Under the pieces are notes generated by a model. It was given only the letters and a program-made list of their open reading frames with translations, had not been told where the DNA came from and did not search any database. This document shows, piece by piece, positions 6,675 to 11,994 of a stretch of 11,994 nucleotides of DNA. This stretch comes from a bacterium (GTDB lineage Bacteria > Pseudomonadota > Alphaproteobacteria > Rhizobiales > Xanthobacteraceae), in NCBI GenBank assembly GCA_029946075.1, contig JAQSDT010000756.1, positions 1 through 11,994 on the forward strand, read 5' to 3'. The first letter of the stretch is position 1. Each line of letters starts with the position of its first letter. Both the position numbers and the translations under genes were made by a program.

Positions 6675-6887
6675 ACTTCGACGCGCGTGCCCGGACGCAG
6701 TTCCGACTGTTGCCCTGTCATCACACTGGCCGGCAAATCGATCGGGGGCCTGCCTCAGCCATTGGTTGTCAAAGCCCAATGGGCCTACTTTGTCGATGGT
6801 ATTGAAAGATTTCGATACGCGCATTGGGATGCGTCATGCTGCCCAACCGGCTCGTTTCCGTTTCAGAGAACTTATCTGGATTGGCGG
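6675..6887. other. Interval between direct repeat and autotransporter fragment
   Basis: The first ~80 bases carry the minus-strand coding-like fragment continuous with repeat copy 2. A perfect 7-bp inverted repeat, ccattgg (6759-6765) and ccaatgg (6776-6782), follows. The rightward frame of the next gene is open through this interval, but the residues there have no domain character, so it is treated as leader. No clear promoter or ribosome site was found. Confidence 0.4.
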
Positions 6888-7748
6888 ATGCATTTCATCA
6901 GTACACGCAGTTTCTGGCCCTCGCTTTTGCTGGGTCTTGGTCTCCAGTTTGCGCTGAGCGGGACGGCGTCCGCGCAGTGCGCGGGATCGATCTGCACCGT
7001 CGCAAGTGAGGGCGATCTGACGACGGCGATCAATTACGCCAACGCCAACGCGAACACGACGATCAACATTTCGAACGGGACGACGATCACGCTGATGTCG
7101 AACATGCCCATTCTCCAGGGCTCAGGCACCGTCATCAACGGGACCGGTGCAACGCTTGACGGCGCCAACACCTATCGCGGTTTCTTCATCTATTCCGGAT
7201 CGACCGCGATCAATGGCCTGACAATCACCCAGGCTGTCGCGAAGGGCGGCAATGGCGGTTCGGCCGATGGCGGCGGCGGAGGCGGCCTTGGAGCCGGAAG
7301 CGCGGTATTCGTCGGCAGCGGCGCGCAGGTCACGGTGAGCGGGGTTCAATTCACCAATGGCGCTGCGACAGGCGGCAATGGCGGCGATTCTTCAATAGCA
7401 AATTCCGGTGGCGGTGGCGGCGGGTTCATCGGCAACGGCTTCAATGGCGGCGGTGGTGGCGGGGGGCTGTTCGGTAACGCCGGCAGCGGCACTAACGGCG
7501 GTGGCGGTGGCGTAACCGGTCGCGGCGGCAACGGCACCATCGGCGGTGGCGGTGGCACCGCGAACGGAAGCAACAACAGCGGGAACAATGGCGGCAATGG
7601 CGGCGCGGACCTCACGCACATCCGGGAAGTGATGCGGATTCAAAACGGTGCGGAGCAGCTGTCATTTGGTTGTCAGAATACCGGGGGCGGAGAAGGTCGG
7701 ACTCCAGTTCCTCTCCCTCTTACCTATACCAGTTCGATCTGCGCGTGA
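6888..7748 (+). CDS. Truncated Gly-rich autotransporter-type passenger protein (probable remnant)
   Basis: From the ATG at 6888 the 286-residue product starts with a signal peptide (MHFISTRSFWPSLLLGLGLQ, then a cleavage site near ASAQC). Next comes a segment typical of alphaproteobacterial autotransporter passengers: CTVASEGDLTTAINYAN, TINISNGTTITL, then INGTGATLDG and FFIYSGSTAINGLTI, which read as parallel beta-helix rungs. Residues ~118-240 are Gly/Asn/Ser-rich GGNGG and GGGGG runs. Full family members continue for hundreds of residues and end in an outer-membrane beta-barrel; none exists here. After about 7605 the composition changes abruptly and the frame runs out over the 3' end of the antisense toxin gene (overlap 7724-7748). 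It is therefore most likely a 3'-truncated gene. The product could still be exported but could not anchor itself as an autotransporter. The start codon is inferred from the signal peptide. Confidence 0.65.
   Translation: MHFISTRSFWPSLLLGLGLQFALSGTASAQCAGSICTVASEGDLTTAINYANANANTTINISNGTTITLMSNMPILQGSGTVINGTGATLDGANTYRGFFIYSGSTAINGLTITQAVAKGGNGGSADGGGGGGLGAGSAVFVGSGAQVTVSGVQFTNGAATGGNGGDSSIANSGGGGGGFIGNGFNGGGGGGGLFGNAGSGTNGGGGGVTGRGGNGTIGGGGGTANGSNNSGNNGGNGGADLTHIREVMRIQNGAEQLSFGCQNTGGGEGRTPVPLPLTYTSSICA
7237..7605 (+). repeat. Gly-rich low-complexity coding repeats (GGNGG/GGGGG)
   Basis: The DNA is built of degenerate ggcggcaatggcggt and ggcggtggcggtggc units encoding GGNGG and polyglycine. 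The same style occurs in passenger domains of Bradyrhizobium-type autotransporters and resembles, by convergence, mycobacterial PE_PGRS proteins. Such tracts favour slippage and recombination, which could explain the loss of the downstream part of the gene. Confidence 0.7.
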
Positions 7749-8116
7749 TGGCCGGCGGCCGCCGCCAAACGTCTGTCGCGCGTCAGCAGCGGCGCATCGA
7801 GCACCTCGGCCAGCGCGACATAGGCAGCGTCATAAGCTGTCAAATTATTCCGCAACTCCCATATGCGCGGCAGAAGGAAATCGTGCGGATATCGCCGCAG
7901 GGAGAGGTCCGCCAGGTCGGTGAGTGCCATGCGCCCGCGCTCGCCGTCGATTTCCCCATTGGTGGCATAACGCCGGATCACCTGGGCGACTTCGACGTCG
8001 AGCAAATGAGGTGCGTGGAGTGTTTGACGCGGCGCGAACAGCCGATTTTCCACGGTCCCGGCTGATGACGTGCGGAGAAGAACTTCAAGCAAAGCCGAGG
8101 CATCAACGACGATCAC
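7724..8116 (-). CDS. vapC: PIN-domain toxin ribonuclease (VapC/FitB family)
   Basis: This 130-residue protein is a complete PIN domain. The four expected acidic metal ligands are visible: Asp5 in MIVVDASALLEVLL, Glu42 in LLDVEVAQVI, Asp96 in NNLTAYDAAYVALAE and Asp114 in LLTRDRRLA. VapC toxins are Mg-dependent endoribonucleases that cut tRNA or rRNA and arrest growth unless bound by antitoxin; the target here is unknown. Translation begins at GTG (8116-8114), which overlaps the antitoxin TGA as GTGA, so the two are translationally coupled and the toxin is made after its antitoxin. The 3' end overlaps the converging truncated autotransporter frame by 25 bp. All active-site positions are intact, so it is probably functional. 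Confidence 0.95.
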   Translation of the reverse strand: MIVVDASALLEVLLRTSSAGTVENRLFAPRQTLHAPHLLDVEVAQVIRRYATNGEIDGERGRMALTDLADLSLRRYPHDFLLPRIWELRNNLTAYDAAYVALAEVLDAPLLTRDRRLAAAAGHHAQIELV

Positions 8117-8343
8117 GTGCGATCGCGCTCTGCGCGAACCGCATCGGCCGGCGCGACGGAAGCGGCCGTTTCAGGGCGACCGCGTAAGCGCGCCCGCAGC
8201 TCGTCGAGCGTCGGCCGTTCCGCCACCTGACGAATCTCGCTGAGCAGATAGTCGGAAAGCGACATGCCCGCCAACGCGGCACGCGACTTGAGCCGGCGAT
8301 GCAGCGCATCCGGGACATTGCGAATTTGAATCATCGTGCCCAT
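8113..8343 (-). CDS. Ribbon-helix-helix antitoxin (FitA/VapB-like)
   Basis: From the ATG at 8343 the product has 76 residues. An N-terminal ribbon-helix-helix DNA-binding domain is seen as MIQIRNVPDALHRRLKSRA followed by AGMSLSDYLLSEI. The charged tail (RPTLDELRARLRG onward) would wrap the toxin active site. This IQIRNVP...GMSLSDYLL pattern is characteristic of FitA-type antitoxins paired with PIN toxins. The stop codon overlaps the toxin GTG. Two starts are possible: ATG 8343 or ATG 8334 (MIQIR). Neither has a Shine-Dalgarno sequence. The promoter at 8350-8378 predicts transcription starting at or within about one base of 8343, favouring leaderless translation from 8343. The RHH dimer probably represses its own operon by binding the palindrome at 8360-8374. 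Confidence 0.92.
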   Translation of the reverse strand: MGTMIQIRNVPDALHRRLKSRAALAGMSLSDYLLSEIRQVAERPTLDELRARLRGRPETAASVAPADAVRAERDRT

Positions 8344-8349
8344 GCGCGA

Positions 8350-8378
8350 AACATAGAAGCATGTGCTACACATGTCAA
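8350..8378 (-). promoter_or_regulatory. Sigma-70-type promoter of the toxin-antitoxin operon
   Basis: On the minus strand a perfect -35 box TTGACA (8378-8373) is followed by a 17-base spacer and TATGTT (8355-8350), which matches TATAAT at four of six positions. Initiation about seven bases downstream would fall at 8343, the first base of an antitoxin ATG. Confidence 0.75.
8360..8374. promoter_or_regulatory. Palindromic operator inside the toxin-antitoxin promoter
   Basis: CATGTG-cta-CACATG is a perfect 6+6 inverted repeat with a 3-bp centre. It covers the edge of the -35 box and most of the -35/-10 spacer, so a bound RHH dimer, alone or with VapC, would block RNA polymerase. This is the usual arrangement for conditional autorepression in VapBC/FitAB operons. 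The palindrome is seen directly; binding is inferred. Confidence 0.7.
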
Positions 8379-8383
8379 CGCTG

Positions 8384-8552
8384 TAAGCTGCACCCGACGT
8401 TGCGATCAACCAGGCATGGCCACGATCATCCCGGCAAAGATTCCGGCGGCGCCAGCAATGAGGAGCCTGCGCCCGCCTCTCGCGCACCGCGATAGGTCGT
8501 GCGACGGCCCGGCCGCCGACGAGTGTAGAAGAATGATCGCACACCGTGCCAC
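8384..8552. other. Intergenic region upstream of the toxin-antitoxin operon
   Basis: No firm gene. A leftward open frame ending at 8406 encodes a short hydrophobic tail (RRLLIAGAAGIFAGMIVAMPG) that could be one membrane helix. It has no clear start codon with a ribosome site and no recognisable family. Confidence 0.3.
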
Positions 8553-8569
8553 CCTCCCGTTCCGGGAGG
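8553..8569 (-). terminator. Hairpin after the L,D-transpeptidase gene
   Basis: A perfect 7-bp GC-rich stem, cctcccg (8553-8559) and cgggagg (8563-8569), with a 3-base loop, lies 11 bp past the stop codon of the leftward L,D-transpeptidase gene. No U-tract follows, so termination may need Rho, or the hairpin may protect the mRNA end. Confidence 0.5.
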
Positions 8570-8580
8570 TGACAGATCGG

Positions 8581-9642
8581 TCAGGGAAACGCCCTGCCGA
8601 ACCATCTACCCGCCACCGACCCATCCCCATCGATCCAGGGTACCGGCGGCAATGTCGGCAAATAGGATGCATACGGCATCACCTTTGCCAGCATTATTCT
8701 GCCCGGATACTGCGCGAGGAACGTCTTGTTCATTCCCCCGTCGAGCCCGCTGTAGATCGACGCCGCCGGCACATTGTCTTCCACCAATCGCGCGTATTCG
8801 ATCTCGTCGGCGCGCCGTTTCTCCAGCGCCCGCCGCTCGATGTCGGGATTGACGACGAAGGGCGGGCATTTTTCGTTTCCGTTGAACACCAGCGGGTGCG
8901 GCGAATTCGGCGGCGGCTCGGCGTCGAAGACGTAGCGGCGGTTGCACACGTCCACTTTGGGTTCGCGCTGCGTCGTCTCGAAATGATCGTTGCCGATCTT
9001 GAGCATGTTCCAGAATGCGAGATTCGGGCTGTTGCGATGCCGCGCCAGATTCGCCGGCGTCAGGCGGAACGGATAGGCCTGCACCTGGAACGACGGCCGG
9101 CCGCCGAGCGCGTCGCGCGCCAGCGCATAGATCTCGCTGATCTGCTCGTCGGTCATGGCATAGCAACCGCTCGACCAGCAGTCGCCATGGATCATCAGGA
9201 ATTTGCCGTTGCGTTTGTGCGCCCTGTCGAACTTGTTGGGATAACCGACATTGATCGAAAGATAGAAGGCGGAGTTGGGGTTCATCAGTTCGGGCGTCAC
9301 CGTATAAAACCCCTCCGGTGCCTGCCGGTCGCCCTCGTGCAGCTTCGGTCCGAGATCGCCCGACCATCGGCAGATCGGGTAGGTCTTCAGCATCTGGAAA
9401 CGGCCGGTGATATCCTGCTTCCAGACTTCGAGCTCCGCCTCCTGCTTGAAGACGCGGAGCACGATCGGCGAATTCTTCGGCATCTTCTTCTGCGCCAGCA
9501 GCGCGAGCATCTCGGCGGGTAATTCTCGCGTCGCCTTGGCCGGCAACGGCCTGCTGCTTTCGCCAAGGCACGTGACCGGCGTCAAGGCCGCGGCCAAAAC
9601 CGCCGCCAGCACCAGAGCACGTCGGACCATGGCGAGGATCAC
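8581..9642 (-). CDS. Exported L,D-transpeptidase family protein (YkuD domain, YafK-like)
   Basis: The 353-residue protein begins with a signal sequence (MVRRALVLAAVLAAALTPV) and acts in the periplasm. The YkuD catalytic domain spans about 58-175, with the hallmark HGDCWSSGCYAMTD: His152 and the catalytic Cys160 (numbered from the GTG). Upstream are RWSGDLGPKLHEGDRQAPEG, typical of the YafK-like subgroup, and NPNSAFYLSINVGYPN. Family members form or cut 3-3 peptidoglycan cross-links or release lipoprotein from peptidoglycan; YafK of E. coli does the latter, so either role is possible. The ~170 residues after the catalytic motif are extra and of unknown role. Two starts are possible: GTG at 9642 (GAGAAG ten bases upstream) and ATG at 9630, which gives the more compact signal peptide. 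Only six bases separate the GTG from the nitroreductase stop, so the two genes are probably co-transcribed. Confidence 0.92.
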   Translation of the reverse strand: MILAMVRRALVLAAVLAAALTPVTCLGESSRPLPAKATRELPAEMLALLAQKKMPKNSPIVLRVFKQEAELEVWKQDITGRFQMLKTYPICRWSGDLGPKLHEGDRQAPEGFYTVTPELMNPNSAFYLSINVGYPNKFDRAHKRNGKFLMIHGDCWSSGCYAMTDEQISEIYALARDALGGRPSFQVQAYPFRLTPANLARHRNSPNLAFWNMLKIGNDHFETTQREPKVDVCNRRYVFDAEPPPNSPHPLVFNGNEKCPPFVVNPDIERRALEKRRADEIEYARLVEDNVPAASIYSGLDGGMNKTFLAQYPGRIMLAKVMPYASYLPTLPPVPWIDGDGSVAGRWFGRAFP

Positions 9643-9648
9643 GCGCCG

Positions 9649-10326
9649 CTACTTCTCGAAGCCGACGAACACCGTCGCTTCCTCGACCGACTTTCTTTCC
9701 GACACCACCGCATTCGCCGGAAAGCTTTCATCCGGCCAGCCCAGCGCGATGCTTTTCATGATGACCTGATCGTCGGCGATGCCGGCGTGCTCGCGCACCA
9801 CGGGGGATTGCATGATGCCCTGGCTGTTGATCACGGCGCCTAACCCGCGCGACCAGGCGGCGTTGACGAGAGCGGTCGCCACGGCGCCGCAATCGAACGG
9901 CGTGTCGTCGCTGCCGTCGAGCACGCGGTCATAGGTGATGATCACGCAGACCGGCGCGTCGAACTGGCGGAAGCCGCGCAGCACCCAGTCCTGCCGCTTG
10001 TCCTTGTTGTCGCGCTCGATCCCCATCGCGGAGAACAGTTGCTTGGCGACGCCGACCTGCCGGTCGCGGTGCACGCCGGCGAAAGGCTGCCCGGTGCGGA
10101 ATTCGCGCGAGTGCGGGATGCCAGCCACGTTTCGTTCGGTATTGCCGGCGCGGATCCGGTCCAGCGGCTCGCCCGAGATGACGTAGAAATTCCACGGCTG
10201 CGTGTTCATCGACGACGGCGCGCGCATCGCAAGGCCGATGATTTCCGCAATCAGCTCCTTTGGCACCGGATCGGGCTTGTAACCGCGGATACTCCGGCGA
10301 CCGAGGATGACGTCATCGAACAGCAT
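9649..10326 (-). CDS. Nitroreductase family protein (FMN-dependent)
   Basis: This 225-residue protein has the classic nitroreductase layout. An N-terminal FMN-phosphate site is seen as RRSIRGYKPDPVP (10-22), then the flavin-binding segment RAPSSMNTQPWNFYVI (35-50). A later FDCGAVATALVNAAWSRGLGAV carries the dimer-interface helix, and a C-terminal IALGWPDESFPAN segment completes it. Family members use NAD(P)H to reduce nitroaromatics, quinones or other electrophiles in the cytoplasm; the physiological substrate cannot be read from sequence. The start ATG at 10326 is preceded by AGGGGAA about eight bases upstream. It is the first gene of a probable two-gene leftward unit with the L,D-transpeptidase, an association without an obvious shared pathway. 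Confidence 0.93.
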   Translation of the reverse strand: MLFDDVILGRRSIRGYKPDPVPKELIAEIIGLAMRAPSSMNTQPWNFYVISGEPLDRIRAGNTERNVAGIPHSREFRTGQPFAGVHRDRQVGVAKQLFSAMGIERDNKDKRQDWVLRGFRQFDAPVCVIITYDRVLDGSDDTPFDCGAVATALVNAAWSRGLGAVINSQGIMQSPVVREHAGIADDQVIMKSIALGWPDESFPANAVVSERKSVEEATVFVGFEK

Positions 10327-10439
10327 GTGCGTGGAATTCCCCTGATGATTTCCGAACCAGCCTTCGCCCAGCGGACCGCATCCGATGCGATGCCCGTCGT
10401 TCGTTCAGCTTATATTGGGATGCTGAAATTGTGCCGCTG

Positions 10440-10469
10440 ATTTGCCCGACGTGTCAAGCTAGGGCAAAT
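10440..10469. repeat. Stem-loop in intergenic region before nitroreductase
   Basis: A perfect 8-bp inverted repeat, atttgccc (10440-10447) and gggcaaat (10462-10469), encloses 14 bases. The minus strand of the loop carries TTGACA (10457-10452), which could be a -35 element for the nitroreductase, but no good -10 follows at the right distance. The wider string from gatttgcccgacgtgtcaag to catggggttgttttcgat resembles a dispersed intergenic element that I recall from Bradyrhizobium genomes; this is unverified. Confidence 0.5.
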
Positions 10470-10566
10470 TTCGTACTTTGCATGGGGTTGTTTTCGATCT
10501 TTTATTTTGCGCGAACCGCGAACCCGAAAATCCTTGATCTTTCAACGACCATGGGCAGGCGCTCGC

Positions 10567-11628
10567 CTACGGTCTGATACGGCGGGGCGCCGTGACGGGA
10601 ATCGCATCGCCGATGCCCCCGGTTCGCCGCGCACCGAGCCGGCGGCACAGGCCCAGCAGCGGCCGCTCGACGAGAATATTCAACAGCAGGCCAAGCGTCA
10701 CGACGATGCCGGTGGTGACCACGACCAGCGCCAGCGGCGGAATGATCGGCACGATGCCCGCGATAGCCGCGCTGGCCAGCGTCACCGTCTGCACCTGCGC
10801 CAGATAGATCGAATAGGAGGCATCGCCGAGCCGCGCCAGCGCGCGCTCTGGCCATGACGGCTTGATGCGCATGCGGCTGACAAAGGCCGCGGCGGCGACC
10901 AGGCCGGCGGCGGGGATGCCGGAGACGATGGCGCGATCCGTCGGGTCCGCCGCCAGCACCGCGGCCATCGCGCAAGCCGCGGCCATCGCCGCCGGCCAGC
11001 TGACGCGGCCGTTCACGAACAGGCCGGCCACGATGACGCCGAGCACGAATTCGAGGATCATCGAATCGACGAAGAAGGCATAATGCCCGAGCGCGGCGTC
11101 GACGCCGGGAAGTCGCCCGGCGATGACCAGTAAGGAAAACAGCATCACGATGTTGCGCCAGACATCGCGCGTCGCCGCCATCAGCAGCGTCACCGCGAGA
11201 TAGAAATACATCTCGTATTCCAGCGACCAGCCGAGATAGACGATCGGCATCTCGCCGTCGGTGAAGGCGATGAACCCGAGCGATTTGAGGATGTGGCGCG
11301 CCGTGTACCAGCCCGGCGTGCCGAACGTCGCAGGCAGCGTCACCGCCAGCACGGTGATGGCGAGCGTGACGACGAAGTACAGCGGCACGATGCGCTCGAT
11401 GCGGCGGCGCAGAAATTCCGCCGGCGTCAGCGTCGCGCGGTTCGTCGCATAGAAGATGATGAAGCCGGAAATGACGAAGAACAGATCGACGCCATGCCCG
11501 CCATGCGAGAACAGGAACGAGATCGCGCCCTCGGGAACCCTGAATCCGTCAGGCGCGACGCCCCAGGCGTGAAAGGCAACGACGGCAACCGCGGCAAGCA
11601 GGCGAAGAATCTGGATGTAAACGAGCAT
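10567..11628 (-). CDS. Acyltransferase-3 family integral membrane protein (OafA/YrhL type)
   Basis: The 353-residue protein is a single acyltransferase-3 domain. It starts with MLVYIQILRLLAAVAVVAFH, in which His20 is the likely catalytic residue, followed by HGGHGVDLFFVISGFIIF (44-59), the basic FLRRRIERIVPLYF motif near 70-83, and about ten hydrophobic helices. GWSLEYEMYFYL near 128-140 matches the conserved acidic motif of the family, and SYSIYLAQ lies near the end. Unlike the protein at 4359-6335 it has no SGNH domain, and its base composition looks like the host's. Family members acylate exopolysaccharide, lipopolysaccharide, Nod factors or osmoregulated glucans at the inner membrane; the acceptor here is unknown. 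The ATG at 11628 is supported because the catalytic helix begins immediately. The last ~30 residues are basic and cytoplasmic-looking. Confidence 0.92.
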   Translation of the reverse strand: MLVYIQILRLLAAVAVVAFHAWGVAPDGFRVPEGAISFLFSHGGHGVDLFFVISGFIIFYATNRATLTPAEFLRRRIERIVPLYFVVTLAITVLAVTLPATFGTPGWYTARHILKSLGFIAFTDGEMPIVYLGWSLEYEMYFYLAVTLLMAATRDVWRNIVMLFSLLVIAGRLPGVDAALGHYAFFVDSMILEFVLGVIVAGLFVNGRVSWPAAMAAACAMAAVLAADPTDRAIVSGIPAAGLVAAAAFVSRMRIKPSWPERALARLGDASYSIYLAQVQTVTLASAAIAGIVPIIPPLALVVVTTGIVVTLGLLLNILVERPLLGLCRRLGARRTGGIGDAIPVTAPRRIRP

Positions 11629-11670
11629 TGAGTCTCATTAGCGCGCGGGGACGGGGGCTCATAGACCAAT

Positions 11671-11693
11671 CCCGGCATGCCAGAAATGCCGGG
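11671..11693 (-). terminator. Hairpin after dgoA
   Basis: A perfect 8-bp inverted repeat, cccggcat (11671-11678) and atgccggg (11686-11693), with a 7-base loop, begins three bases past the leftward dgoA stop codon. It lacks a strong U-tract (attggt follows), so it is a possible terminator or mRNA-end stabiliser separating dgoA from the acyltransferase gene. Confidence 0.5.
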
Positions 11694-11696
11694 GAA

Positions 11697-11994
11697 TTAT
11701 TTCGGTTGTCGGATCGCCCGGTCGTACGCGTCGATCGACAGTTTGGCGCGGGCAGCGACTTCCGCTGCATTCATGCCGGGCTTGTAGAGGCTGCCGCCGA
11801 GGCCGAAGGCGAGAATGCCGGCCTTGATGTAATCCGCGAAATGGGCGTCGGAGACGCCGCCGACGGCAGCGATCATCATGTCGGGCGGCAGCACCGCGCG
11901 GATCGCGGTGATACCGGCGGCGCCGAGCACGCTCGCCGGAAAGAATTTCAGGCAGGAGGCGCCGGATTTGGCGGCCAGCAGCGCTTCGGTGGCC
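11697..11994 (-). CDS. dgoA: 2-dehydro-3-deoxy-6-phosphogalactonate aldolase, C-terminal part (5' end outside window)
   Basis: About 98 residues of the C-terminus are visible, and the frame is open to the window edge. ATEALLAAKSGASCLKFFPAS contains the Schiff-base lysine (CLKFFPA) of the class I KDPG/KDPGal aldolase family. It is followed by ITAIRAVLPP, then VGGVSDAHFADYIKAGILAFGLGGSLY, which forms the phosphate-binding loops. The TEAL...A..SG..CLKFFPA pattern and the GLGGSLY motif favour the galactonate branch over Eda (KDPG aldolase). The enzyme splits 2-keto-3-deoxy-6-phosphogalactonate into pyruvate and glyceraldehyde-3-phosphate in the De Ley-Doudoroff pathway for galactose. Its usual partner dgoK would lie upstream, beyond the window. 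The assignment to KDPGal over KDPG aldolase is probable, not certain. Confidence 0.88.
   Translation of the reverse strand, partial: ATEALLAAKSGASCLKFFPASVLGAAGITAIRAVLPPDMMIAAVGGVSDAHFADYIKAGILAFGLGGSLYKPGMNAAEVAARAKLSIDAYDRAIRQPK

Noticed and set aside
7237..7605. Tandem GC-rich units considered as a CRISPR or minisatellite array
   Set aside because: Units are degenerate and without unique spacers of constant length. They translate as GGNGG passenger sequence.
7346..7621. Minus-strand proline-rich ORF
   Set aside because: It is the complement of the Gly-rich GGC/GGT repeats and has no start context; a shadow of low-complexity DNA.
8406..8672. Small minus-strand ORF ending in a hydrophobic RRLLIAGAAGIFAG segment
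   Set aside because: It overlaps the L,D-transpeptidase 3' end in another frame and lacks a ribosome site. The hydrophobic tail alone is too little evidence.
8299..9522. Plus-strand 407-residue open frame opposite the L,D-transpeptidase
   Set aside because: Arg/His/Val-rich composition without domains; it is antisense to a clear YkuD-domain gene.
10502..10975. Minus-strand frame overlapping the 3' half of the second acyltransferase
   Set aside because: A different frame of the same strand with Arg/Gly-rich composition and no motif; a shadow of the acyltransferase gene.

Overview
The window looks like chromosomal DNA of a high-GC alphaproteobacterium of the Bradyrhizobium/Rhodopseudomonas group (Nitrobacteraceae). 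The support is codon use, an EcfG-type general-stress promoter motif before otsA, Gly-rich autotransporter-like sequence, and short dispersed palindromes of a kind I associate with that group. This placement is from reading and recall, not from a database comparison.

Layout, left to right. (1) 2-715 (+) is the C-terminal signalling domain of a methyl-accepting chemotaxis protein cut by the window edge, followed by a 90-bp palindromic repeat. (2) 1003-3499 (+) is the trehalose pair otsB-otsA. OtsA makes trehalose-6-phosphate from UDP-glucose and glucose-6-phosphate, and OtsB dephosphorylates it to trehalose. An EcfG-like promoter lies directly before otsA. (3) 3558-3902 (-) is a small secreted protein of unknown function, convergent with otsA across a second palindromic repeat. 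(4) 4099-4188 (+) is tRNA-Ser(GGA). (5) 4207-6674 is a segment that appears less GC-rich than its surroundings and is bounded by 84-bp imperfect direct repeats. It carries one large membrane O-acyltransferase fused to an SGNH esterase-like domain (-).

(6) 6675-8400 is an accessory patch. It holds a truncated Gly-rich autotransporter-type passenger (+), whose frame runs into the 3' end of an antisense toxin-antitoxin pair (FitA/VapB-like RHH antitoxin and VapC PIN toxin, -). The pair has a clear promoter with a perfect palindromic operator inside it and probably a leaderless start. (7) 8581-10326 (-) is a nitroreductase followed closely by an exported L,D-transpeptidase, probably co-transcribed. 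(8) 10567-11628 (-) is a second, single-domain acyltransferase-3 membrane protein. (9) 11697-11994 (-) is the C-terminal part of a 2-dehydro-3-deoxy-6-phosphogalactonate aldolase (dgoA), cut by the window edge.

The most interesting structures are the direct-repeat-bounded acyltransferase segment beside tRNA-Ser, the compact promoter/operator of the toxin-antitoxin pair, and the truncated autotransporter abutting that pair. I see no CRISPR array, transposase, integrase or phage genes. Nothing here amounts to a convincing new multi-gene system.
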